A stretch of DNA of 64,000 nt from Metopolophium dirhodum. Taxonomy: Eukaryota > Arthropoda > Insecta > Hemiptera > Aphididae. Each line of letters begins with the position of its first letter. The first letter of the stretch is position 1. The notes beneath the pieces were generated by a model. It saw nothing but the letters and a program-made list of their open reading frames with translations, did no database searches and was not told the origin of the DNA. The stretch is taken from contig NC_083560.1 in NCBI RefSeq assembly GCF_019925205.1, positions 34,704,270-34,768,269 of the forward strand, given 5' to 3'. Both the position numbers and the translations under genes were made by a program. Shown here one piece after another: positions 23,885 through 34,357 of this stretch.

Positions 23885-25704
23885 ATGAAAAACGAATTTA
23901 ATAGACGTTTAAAGTTAATATACAATGAAAAAAAATCCAATAGTAAATGTTTAAATGAAATCAAATATAAGAAACTAATGAAGAAAATTAAAGAAATAAA
24001 AAAAAAAGCCAAAGCTAAAACAGGTAAAAAATATAAAATTTTAAAAAAATATGATGTTATGATGGTGGGTGAAGTTGAAAAATTGGTGGTACCAATATCG
24101 CCTACTTCTAATTCAATTAAATTCTATGTTTATAATGAAGAAATCTTTGAAATTTTAAATGAAATCCATTTAAATACTGAACATGGAGGGCGTAATCGAA
24201 TGATTTATGAAATAAATTTAAAGTATAAAAATATTACAAGGGAAATTATTATGTTATATCTAAATCTGTGTGTAACATGTCAAAAAAAAGAAAGTACTAC
24301 AAAAAATGGTTTAGTAGTACGACCAATTCTCTCCTCGGAAATGAATTCGCGTTGCCAGATTGACTTGATCGATATGCAAGCACAGCCCGATAAAAATTTT
24401 AAATTTATTCTTGTCTATCAAGATCACTTAACTAAATTTGTTTTACTGCGCCCATTAACCCACAAGCGCGCGGAAAATGTCGCTTGCGTTCTATTGGACA
24501 TTTTCACTACATTTGGTGCACCTTCGATACTTCATAGCAACAACGGTCGAGAATTTGTTAGTACAATTATGAGTGACTTATGTAATATGTGGCCTGGACT
24601 TAAAATAGTTCACGGAAAACAACGACATTCTCAGAGCCAGGGCTCTGTCGAAAGAGTAAATCAGGACATTGAAAATATGATAGCTACTTGGCTTCAGGAC
24701 AATAACACAAGAAGATGGAGCGAGGGGCTGAAATTTATTCAATTCATGAAAAACCGATGTTTACACCATGTGATTAAATGTTCACCATACGAGGCAATGT
24801 TTGGTACACAAGCTAAAGTTAAACTAGCCACTTCATCACTTCCAAAAAATTTTGCCTTCATATTGAAGAAAGAAGAAGACTTGGAAGAAGGTTTAAAAAA
24901 AAGTATGTATACTAATATTATAATACATTTTACTAGTTCGATAAATGGATGTATTATTATTATTATTAATATTATTATCATTTAAAAAAAAATAAAAATT
25001 TTTAGCTGTCGTATGCCCGATCGGTGATGGAAATGTCAATATTAATAATGAAGTAAACGAAGTACAAGACAAAAGTATGTCAAATATTGATTTATCTAAT
25101 TCATTTTATTAATTGCTTAATAATATTTGTTATCAGTAATAAGCGATGACATTTCCACAAAGATCAAATCTATTGATCAGAAAAGGTCCAGCTTATTCCA
25201 AAATTTACAAAAACAAGCTACGAAAATGAAAGGAGCGTCAGGAAATAGATTTTGCAAAGGAAAAATTGGCGATAATGTGATAATAAGAATACCCAATGTA
25301 GACAGAGCAAGATGTGGCCATCGAAATATTCTAAGTGTCATACTTTCTGGTAATTTAGAACTTTTTATTTATTCTTATTTATAAGTAAAAATGTAAATGT
25401 TAATTTATATTTTATAGTAAAAGACAATTTGTATGAAATTGGGACCAAGGAAGGAAAAATAAATCAAATGTTTTGTCGTAACCAATTTAAGTTATACAAG
25501 GAGTCTCTTATTACAACCGACGAAGTACCTGAAAATATAATTTTACTAAGAGAAGTAGCTTGACACAATTCTCACTTAGGTGGTCAAGGATATAGTAGAT
25601 GTGGTTGTACACAAAAGTGTCAAACAAAAAAATGCAAATGTAAAGCATCATCTAAACTGTATAACTCTAAGTGTCACAGTAGGAATCCGTGTTCAAATAA
25701 ATAA
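23885..25704 (+). pseudogene. KRBA2-like integrase gene, spliced, with in-frame TGA
   Basis: Predicted exons 23885-24902, 25006-25074, 25137-25349 and 25418-25704; all junctions have GT/AG and preserve phase. The product is 481 residues to a TGA at 25561-25563 and would continue in the same frame 46 residues to TAA at 25702-25704. Order: Lys-rich N-terminus; H2C2 zinc-binding region (EIHLNTEHGG, then LCVTCQKK); RVE-type integrase core with Asp in CQIDLIDMQ, LHSNNGREFV where the second catalytic Asp is normally LHSDNGREF, and Glu in GSVERVNQDIE; a C-terminal part with IPNVDRARCGHRNILSVIL; then, after the TGA, GGQGYSRCGCTQKCQ and a Cys-rich tail. This order matches insect proteins annotated KRAB-A domain-containing 2-like. 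The Asn change and the TGA suggest loss of activity. Start is the first ATG in the open exon. Confidence 0.8.
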
Positions 25705-26094
25705 ATATAGTTACTTTTTAATGTTACCTATAAATTACAATAAATATGTATTTAATCAAAATAATAATTAATTAATTGATGTAATATTTATTTTACAATA
25801 GATATAGTTTTATACATGGTAGCATAGATTACTTTTTACGCATTCGCAGTGCTCGTAATGGAAAATTTTACGAACTAGAACGCTCATAAAATTAATAAGC
25901 TGATTATAATATTATTTTAATTATTTTAATTTGTGTTTAATTTACAATACCATATAATTAGTTAAATAGATTGGTAATTTCATTCTTAATTTTATTATGT
26001 GTATACATTAAAATATAATGATATAAAAAAAGTATCAAATACTTATCCTATATCTTATAATTTATTTAATATAGTAACTTGTATTGTCGTTGTA

Positions 26095-26363
26095 ATAGAT
26101 GGTGTTAAATTTGAATTCAATGATATACCTAATATCATTGTATAAGAAAAATGATTCTAAACGAAAACGTTCAGTCAGCCTATGACATTACCAAGTATAA
26201 TATTTATTATTTGATGATATTATTGTGAATAAAGTAATTTATATACAACCTATTTACGTGGAACCTTGTTTTAAATTTCAATCATTAATTATAAAAGTTG
26301 AACATTTTAAAAAAATGTTAACTACAAAATAATTATTAAATTTGAAATTTGAAAAATGTTACA
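26095..26363 (+). repeat. R1 repeat fragment (head half)
   Basis: Starts TAGATGGTGTTAAATTTGAA and continues through the TATACCTAATATCATTGTAT hairpin (with an insertion) and GTTCAGTCAGCCTATGACAT to about TTGAAAAATGTTAC. The first 60 bp of the head are missing. Confidence 0.6.
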
Positions 26364-27000
26364 ACGATAAGTATAAAATCCGTCGCTCATAAAATTGTCA
26401 TTATATTTAATGTAAAATAAATCAGTAAGAAATTAAATAATAAATAAATAACAAAATAATATAAAATAATACATTTTATCGGTTCACTGGCGTTGCAGCC
26501 GAAAATTATGGCAACGCTGAAAGCAGCGACTTGTTGCTAGGTCACTGGTACCTAATAATATAATAAACGGGCTGTGAAACGAGTCATGATTTGCTGCCGG
26601 CAAATCTCGATCGTTTCAAAACTTGGCGGGGAAAAATATTAGAAAAAACTGTAATTATTGGTCTTGACTTTGTTGACCACTGTAGTCTGCGGTTGACTGT
26701 CTGTTAGAGACATTCATAATAAATGAATATTACCTATTTCTCGCAATTTACAAAATATTCTAAAATATGATAAATGGGTTAAATATTTCCTTAAATATGC
26801 CTACTCATGAAATATTCTCAAATATGCAAAATAAACTTTTTTTTACGAACTCAAAATTGAACGAATTGTCCACATTTCTTACTTTCATAAGACTGCAAAG
26901 ACCCAGTAACAAAATTATGTAAAACATATAAATCCTGTCTTCATTCACAATATAATTACAGGGCACTGCAGTTACGATATCAAATATAAAATATTGATAT

Positions 27001-27505
27001 CTGAGCGAAAAGGTCAGTCAGTTTATAATATTACTAAGTATATTTGATGATATTATTGTGAATAAAGTAATTATATATTTACTTATTTACGTGGACCCTT
27101 GTTTTTAATTTTCAATCCTTAGCTATAAAAGTTGAACATTTTAATAATTTTTAACTACAAAATAATTATTAAATTTGAAATTTGATAAATGTTGTAAAAA
27201 TTCAAACTTTAAGGACTTATAAAAAAAAATTGTGCCAATGTATTTTTAATATTTTTCAACTGCTATTGTGACGATATACCCAGGAGCCTTGCATTAAATT
27301 TTCACACTTTTTTACCCAGAAATACAATTTTATTGATATTTACAGAAAAATGGATACTGAAAATGTCCATAAACAGCTAAAAATAAGCCAAAATATTTGG
27401 AAATTGTTATGGTGTATAGAAAATATTAATATAAACATTCAGTCAAAATGTCATGTACCTACGGTCATTTTTCTTGGAGTTGCACCAAAAACCAAAAACC
27501 AAAAA
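27001..27505 (+). repeat. R1 repeat fragment (long-form body)
   Basis: CTGAGCGAAAAGGTCAGTCA at the left, then the CTTTGTGAATAAAGTAAT-like, CAATCCTTAGCTATAAAAGT and CATAAACAGCTAAAAATAAG landmarks, ending near GTTGCACCAAAAACC. The open frames at 27350-27818 run from this fragment into the hAT end and are not genes. Confidence 0.6.
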
Positions 27506-27836
27506 ATTGAACTTCTCTCTATATTTAGTATATTATATTTTGTCGAAAGGAAATTTTATAATTTTAAATTTTAATCCTCTAGATTGTGATACTGTCGATT
27601 TTTACGAACCGGAACTCTTAAATTTTAATTTTCACCAACCGGAACGGACGCAAAGTTTATATTACGAACCGGAATACCGTTCCGATACGTTCCGGTCCAT
27701 TTCGAGCACTGCGCATTCGGTCATTGTACACAATGTCCGAGCAATGTGTTTTATTTTCACTTCAACCACTAAAATCGGGCATCGTCGACAATGCCCGACT
27801 ACCCCACTTTACCCGTAACATATATATCTATAGACA

Positions 27837-28309
27837 CAGGGTGTAATTGATAGAACTGACTTTTGGAATAACTTTTGTTCTAATCAATATTAAATTTTTT
27901 TTTTACATATAAGTTATAGTCACTTACATTACACATAATATATTATACTTACAAACAATTGTTTTTATTTTTTAACACTTAAAATAAAAAAATTAAAATA
28001 TGATTAAATTTTTTTTGGATATTATATTCAACATAGCCAATTTGTGAATCTGATTATAAGAAAAAGGTTGATAGTAAAAACATTTATCTAAGTCAAGTAG
28101 TTTGTTTTTTTAATTTTTTTAAAATATCAATATTTTTTTGAATTAACGAATTTGGAACGTAATAATATTTTTATAAATATTTTTTTGGGGAATTTGCTGA
28201 CATGACTACATTTTTTAAATTATTTACTAATTATATAATTTTAACAATTTTTGTCATACGTTTAAGAAGCATCATTTTTTTTTTCGTTAAGTCTTTCTGT
28301 TACACCTTG
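27837..28309. mobile_element. TIR element with CAGGGTGTAA ends, copy 1
   Basis: Left CAGGGTGTAATTGATAGAAC and right GTCTTTCTGTTACACCTTG are approximate inverted repeats. The interior (CTAATCAATATTAAATTTTT, AAGTAGTTTG, AACGTAATAATATTT, GGGAATTTGCTGACATGA) matches 42034-42472 in reverse complement. The superfamily is not identified. Confidence 0.55.
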
Positions 28310-28725
28310 TTTAAATATAAACATTAATGCAATAGGTATAATTACCTACATTTAAATAATGCATTTTTTCCAAACATATCTTTTCTTTTGAAACTATGAG
28401 CTACCTACATATTACCATTTACTAGTCACGATATCAATAGTTATTAAAAACATAAGTTAGGTATATTGGTATATACAATTTTTTTTATGCATCTAATTAT
28501 TATTAATAAAATAATCAACGACAACAATAATATAGGTTTAATACATATTTTCTAAATGCATAAAATAAAGTAAATATTACATTTTTTGGTTTGGCTGAAA
28601 AGTGAATCGGCTGAAAAGGGGAGGTTACGATGTGTAAAAAACATCCAAAGTATAAAAATAATCTAACTCCTCATAAAAAAGAGCTAAGGGCTTTAAAAGT
28701 AGTGATATAATTGCTTAGGTAGCTA
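28310..28725. other. AT-rich spacer; outer flank of an inverted repeat
   Basis: No gene seen. GTGTAAAAAACATCCAAAGT near 28631 is weakly mirrored by the minus-strand text GTGTAAAATAACCACCAAGG from near 29010-29030, so the inverted-repeat element at 28726-28980 may extend to about 28625-29040. Confidence 0.35.
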
Positions 28726-28980
28726 AGTCTTTGAACTATAGATATAATTTATGTTAAAATAGTCTGCTAAATAATTGAACTTAGTTTGGCGACTTTAAGA
28801 CACTTGATAAGTAATACACTACCGTTTTCAATGATAGTAGACTATATTGTTATTATATTGTAGGTGGGTACTCATTATATAATGCTATAGTATTTTTAAA
28901 TGTTTAAATTCAGTCACCAAGCTAAGTTCAATTGTTTAGAAAACTATTTCAACATGAATTATATCTATAGTTTATAGACT
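28726..28980. repeat. Inverted repeat, 69-bp arms
   Basis: The left arm 28726-28794 (AGTCTTTGAACTATAGATAT ... TTTGGCGACT) and the right arm 28912-28980 (AGTCACCAAGCTAAGTTCAA ... TTTATAGACT) are reverse complements at roughly 85-90% of positions, separated by 117 bp. It is probably the core of a MITE. Confidence 0.7.
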
Positions 28981-29558
28981 TTGTTTGAAAGCTGTTTCTT
29001 ATCCTTGGTGGTTATTTTACACGGGGTTTGGCGGAGTGTTTTTTTTTGGGATATTATATTACATTCTAACTCCTAAAACTGTGTGTAGTACGAAAATTGA
29101 AGTGCAGTGAAATGTAAAAGAGTGTTATTAAAATTATTCCTTTATAATATTATGACGCAAACAATTTTGTAGCTTCACATTTTTTTTTTATTTTAATGGT
29201 TTTTTTTTTATCAAACTGCATTTTAATTATTATCTACATTCTACATCCCACACGGACGCGCAGTACTTACACAGTAAACAACATTTTGTATTTTTATTAA
29301 TTATTAGTTGTTAATATCCATTGTTCTTGGAAATGTTATAAATAAATAGCTTTCGCTGCTAGTATATTATTATTTAAAATCAATATTAATTTTACTAATC
29401 AGATACTAGACATATATTTTTAGTCACTGGGTTTTTTATTACGTATATATATCGTCACTCTGTCACGGTGTATAAGGTACAGCAGGGACTAAAATTGTGT
29501 GTAGTACCTACGACACACTTCGTGTAGTACTAAATGATAAGTGTGGAATACGAAATTA
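28981..29558. other. Spacer with repeated GTGTGTAGTAC motif
   Basis: CTAAAACTGTGTGTAGTACG (29072), CTAAAATTGTGTGTAGTACC (29489) and AGTGTGTAGTACTAAC (30829) are dispersed copies of the same short motif. No gene was recognised. Confidence 0.4.
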
Positions 29559-30063
29559 AAAAAAAGCGGGTAAGTGGATGTTGCTCTGCTGTACAGTAGG
29601 TTACAAGTGCGTCAATGTATAATGGATTGTATTTAACTTGCATTCAATGATATAATATCATTGTATAAGAAAAACGATTCTGAGCGGAGACGGTTTGCCA
29701 GTCAGGATATTTTATAATGATTTTATTCATCATAGGTTGTAATAGTTAAATTAATTATATATATTACTATTATTTTTTATTCGTTTCTATAGTGATGAAC
29801 AAAGCGTTAGAAATTAAAATCCCATTTTTAGCGGTTTTTTGTAATTTGTCGGTGGTTTTTCTCGTGGTATTAAATAATTATTGAGATAATCGAAAAATGA
29901 CCTCTCTAAAGTACCATCTTGATCTAATTTGCTAAAAGATAAGGTAATATATGTTGAAATCGAAGCTCTACTTCTGGTAGAAATGTTGTATACAAGATAA
30001 AAAAAAAAAAATTAACATCATTATTAAAGCCACTAGCTTTCTTGCTCCGCTTAGAATATAAAA
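29559..30063 (+). repeat. R1 repeat, short form
   Basis: Head AGCGGGTAAGTGGATGTTGC at 29565, hairpin CAATGATATAATATCATTG, GATTCTGAGCGGAGACGG; tail CTTGCTCCGCTTAGAATAT ending at 30063. Same layout as 2349-2838. Confidence 0.75.
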
Positions 30064-33000
30064 GTGTGTAACGACCTGTAATAACTATTAACTAGTACCT
30101 ACCTTCATTTACAGTTTTTTCTTCACTAATTAAAAAATTATTGGATGTTACATTGGAAAATAGATATAGATAAGAATATTAAATATTAATAATTTTAATT
30201 ATTATTATTAGGAGTTGTTTTTTACTAGTTCTACCTATCGATACAATATTTAAAAGATTATAAAATGAAAATAAAAATATTTCGTATGATCGATAAGTCA
30301 AATAATACAAATAATTATCAAACAATAATCAATGAATGTAGGTACCTAGTATACCTACCTATTCCTATAAAAGAATCATTAATATATGTTGTTTCAAATC
30401 ATGATACAAGACAATATAATATTATTATTAAATATTAATGTTTGAAAATTATTTATGTTATATTAATTTTTTTAATGATAAGTAAAAACCTAAACCCAGT
30501 GTATATTTGTAATGAAATATTAATAATGTGATAATTATGCTAATTAGATTTTAAAAAATATTTTATCCATCGATTTTATGTGATTATCAGTAATATATTT
30601 TTCCCGGGGATTTTTATTCCACAACTCATTGATTCTATATTATAGTTCAGTGCATATATTGTAATATTATCTATAATAATCTACCGACATAAATCGTTTT
30701 ATTGTTATGTAGTCTGCAGTACCCAGTGAGTGTGTAAAGAAAAATAGAAATTCTACTACTCTATGCTTATGACAATGGATCAGATACATTTGAGGTGGAG
30801 CCCCCCACAGTAACTCCAAGTCTAATATAAAGTGTGTAGTACTAACAAAATTCTACTTTATCCTCTGATTTGGTACCGGAGTATGTATTTCCTTATAGTT
30901 TACTAATTTAGTTTTTAGTAAAAGTCTTTTTATTTCTACGTTTTATATACCACGAAATTGACAATGAATAAATGTTTAATAAAAGTAAGTGATAAGTATA
31001 ACCTTATGGCTTATTGTGGGACTCAAATATTGTGGTACCTCTCTTTAACAAATTTATATTTGACGAACCTCTATATTACAACTAAATTATGTTTTATGGA
31101 ATCATAAATTGTTCATTCAAAAAACGTTTCTGTTTAACGAAAAAACAAAATCTTTTTTGTGTTATTTTTTTACAACAAATTTAAAAATTGTTACATATTT
31201 ATAAAGTATACACTTGTCAATCAGGCTTATTTAAATAAGTTCGAGCATTCTTACTGTCAGAATGGTACAAAAGTTGTTCAACAACAGGGATACAGGATAT
31301 CAGAAAGTTCTTAAACAACAAATTACAAAAAAAAAACTATAATTTACATACTTTATATACCTAATTTAAATAAGTTTTTTTATTTTTATTTATTTACTAA
31401 TATTATATATTATTATTTGCATGCATTTTGTCCACTACAAATGAGTTTATAAATATAATTTCTGTTACAAAACTTCTATATACCAATTTTTTTTAAAAGA
31501 ACTTATGAGTTTGTTAAATTGAGGTTTCACTTTATTTAAATAAAAATATTATAATTATATGATAACAAAGATAATTTTTTTTTTAAAAATATTCATAAAT
31601 ATACTATAAATTATAATATTAATAAATGTTAATGCACTAATTATAGGCATTACAAGACGCAGTGTATTGGTAGAAAAACTTAATTGACCGATAATATAAA
31701 TTCAGAGCATATAATAGGTATATTATAATAGTCAAAAGGTAATTAATGATTGTGGTTTATGGATAAAATTGTGATGTTATACAGTAAGGCAATAAAGATA
31801 ATATACCAAGATAAAGTACATAATAAAATGTACCATACCTATTATTATAAAATATTTTAGGATATTTTCTGTAAATATTGAAAAATGAATTATATTCAAA
31901 CTTCAAGTTCAAATTCAGAACAGGTCAACCTTATCTGACTAACCCAAGACTTAGAGGAGAGACCAAACAAATTTTACAATTAAGGAACATCTTATTATAC
32001 CTTCTTGTGTTAAAAAAAAATGTTTTAAAAAAAGTTATACTTGCATTCCATAAGCCAATCTTATTCATACTCCCCGGGTCGAAAAAAAAATCGCCAATCT
32101 ATCTCTGCAGTTTATAAAATAGACAAAACTGCATGATTTTGTACGGTCAGATTTTAATAATTGTTTTCTCGATTTGTCTATAAGTGATCGATCGATCTAC
32201 GTAGGAAATATGTTTTTTTTTTTTAGTAACACTAAGTTAAGGCGAATTATTAAAAAAGGAAATTAATTTGGTACTGTAACTAATTGAAAAATACAACAAA
32301 TTGAAAATCCATTTCCTACATTACTATAGGTTTTCTATAGAAATGAGAATATAGAGAATTAAACTATGTAAACTACGCCAGGGAAGAAATGTAAAAGTAT
32401 ACAATTTTATTAATATAATATACCCAGGTTTGTTATGTTTAAAAGTTAAAACACGACGTTTTAAAAAATTTGCTTTAAATATGTTTAAAAAATTTGTTTT
32501 AAACGTTTTGTTAATTGTTTAAAACGAATAAAATATATTTTTATAACAGTGTAAAATCTTAGTGAAAAACAGTTTAAAACAAAAAAAACGGTTTTTTGTT
32601 ATTTTTTCAAAAATGGAAAAATATGCTAATTTTGTATATACCTACCTTTCTATTATTAAAAAAAAAAAATCATAATTTTTATAATAATAATCATCCTTAT
32701 TAAAAAATAGTAAAAATAATATTTACTGTCCCAATAAATCATACAAATTGTAATGTCGAGTAAGGTACGTCAAAAAATCATGATAGATAATATTTGTAAT
32801 AACCATAAAGTATTTAGGCACCTACATAATTGTTATTTTATATTACATTTTGTGATGTTATAATATTTTGAACTGTGAACTAAGACTATGTGATACAATT
32901 TGTAGATATTTTAACTATTAAGTAGAATATAAACCCATTATTACAACTATTTATAGTTTCCTCTAACACCATCATTTTTTTTTCACTTTGAATTTTTGTG

Positions 33001-33127
33001 TTTATTTGGTAGAGATAATATATTAAGTAATTCAACAATAAGCAAGGTCTTAACGCCTGTGAAGTTTCCCATTATAGGTAAGAAAATGAAACTGGCAGAG
33101 TTTACAATTTAATTGTCATTAACATCG
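30064..33127. other. Long AT-rich spacer, no supported gene
   Basis: About 3 kb without recognised genes. The open frame at 31878-32117 follows an AG and is Ser/Lys-rich but matches nothing I know. A cluster of TTTAAAACG/GTTTAAAAC motifs lies at 32440-32590. Confidence 0.4.
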
Positions 33128-33510
33128 AGATTTTAGATTCTAAACGGAGCGTATGTATTGGTTTTTAAAATTTTTTTTTGTGTCTATTTACACGATCGTG
33201 AATATTAATGGTGCATTGAGAAGGTAATTTTCACAAACGTGTCGTTTTATTTTTCTTTACGATTTTTTTTCCACCCACACCTCAAGAAAAAAGTTTTACT
33301 TCAAAAAATTTTTATGAATTCTTAACTCAAAATAATTTACAAATTTTCATGATTTTTCCGTATTTTGTCAAGATTTGAACTTTAAATGCTTATAAATAAA
33401 AACCGTGTCTAAATATTTTTAATATTTATCAAATGTCATTGTAACAATAAACTAGGAGCCTTGTATTACATTTTCAAGCTTTTTTACTCAAAAAGTTTTA
33501 ATAACGTTCA
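33128..33510. repeat. R1 debris: inverted tail plus forward body piece
   Basis: TTTTAGATTCTAAACGGAGC at 33131 is an inverted R1 tail. 33300-33505 is a forward long-form body piece (ATTCTTAACTCAAAATAATT, AAATGCTTATAAATAAAAAC, AGGAGCCTTGTATTACATTT). Confidence 0.55.
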
Positions 33511-33513
33511 TAG

Positions 33514-34334
33514 AAAAAAAGGTGGGCAAGTGGGTGTCACTCTGCTGAACAGAAGGTTACAAATGGGTCACTGTAATGGATGGTATTAAATTTAAATTCA
33601 ATGATATGATATCATTGTATACGAAAAACAATTCTGAGCGGTGATGGTTAGTCAGATGTGGACATTTTATATTATATTTATATTGTTATTACTTATTATT
33701 TACGGTAGCCGGTAAGTTGAATTTATATTATAAAATTACAACAAAATAATTAAAATCGTTATTCTTGGTTATTTAATATGTAATTTCCTCCAAATTTGAA
33801 CATAAAATAACTATAAAAATAAATTGTGTTTTTACATTTTTCAGACTTTTTGGCTACAGAGCACGTGGGACCTTGTTGTAGGTGTTCAGTCCTTAGCTAT
33901 AAAAGTTGAACATTTTATACATTTTTAAATTTTAAATTTAATAAATATTGTCAAAATTCGAATTTTAAATCCTTATAAAAAAAAAACTGCGTCTATGTAC
34001 CTATTTTTAATAATTTTCAACTGCTATTTAAGAAATATGAGTCTTGTATTAAAGTTTGACGCTTTTTGGCCCAACAAATGAATTTTATTGATTTTTATAG
34101 AAATTAAACTAAAAAAATTAAAATTTTAAATGTGTGCGGTATTGAACGGTGTAAAATGTGCGGTTATCCAGGGATGTCCTTAGGATTTTCGAGGCTTAGT
34201 GCAAAAACCAATTTTACCTCTTTTTTTAAGGCCTCTAAATGTTATCAAAAAGCGCGAGGCCCGCAGTGCCTTTTTTATATTTGTTTTTTTTTTTACAATT
34301 ATTACTATTTTGTAACTGTATTTTCATTATGATT
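33514..34334 (+). repeat. R1-headed repeat, variant body, copy 2 of a near-identical pair
   Basis: Head AAGGTGGGCAAGTGGGTGTC, then the same body as 13723-14544 with only scattered substitutions and single-base length changes in A/T runs. It stops at the same TTTTCATTATGATT. It contains the same Cys-rich open frame (34132-34332). Confidence 0.75.
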
Positions 34335-34357
34335 AATATCAAAATAATAGACATATT

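Larger units (their letters stand above)
25847..27711. mobile_element. Non-autonomous hAT element inside the Ginger-type element
   Basis: Ends CAGTGCTCGTAATGGA and TCCATTTCGAGCACTG are inverted repeats. The flanking 8-mers are identical, CGCATTCG at 25839-25846 and at 27712-27719, which is a perfect hAT-type target duplication. The right subterminal region repeats AACCGGAAC/CCGGAACGG. No transposase was found. The interior carries two R1 fragments (26095-26363 and 27001-27505) and a GC-richer patch around 26480-26640, so it is itself a composite. Confidence 0.9.
23306..27820 (+). mobile_element. Ginger-type (KRBA2-like integrase) DNA transposon
   Basis: Left end TGTTACGAGCTAAGTGGAGT and right end, on the minus strand, TGTTACGGGTAAAGTGGGGT are terminal inverted repeats with 22 of 26 matches in the first 26 positions. 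Both flanks are TATA, fitting a 4-bp duplication but lying in (TA)n DNA. Subterminal palindromic motifs of the CGGGCATTGT/ACAATGNCCG type occur several times inside each end. The element encodes a spliced integrase (23885-25704). A hAT insertion at 25847-27711 lengthens it; without that insertion and its extra 8 bp it would be about 2.64 kb. The Ginger assignment rests on cut-and-paste-like ends plus an integrase gene without any reverse transcriptase. Confidence 0.8.

Noticed and set aside
24739..24981. Minus-strand frame over the integrase
   Set aside because: It is the antisense shadow of the integrase exon plus an ATT microsatellite.
27350..27818. Two overlapping open frames near the right end of the Ginger-type element
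   Set aside because: They cross from R1 text into the hAT end and the Ginger end, so they are composite artefacts.
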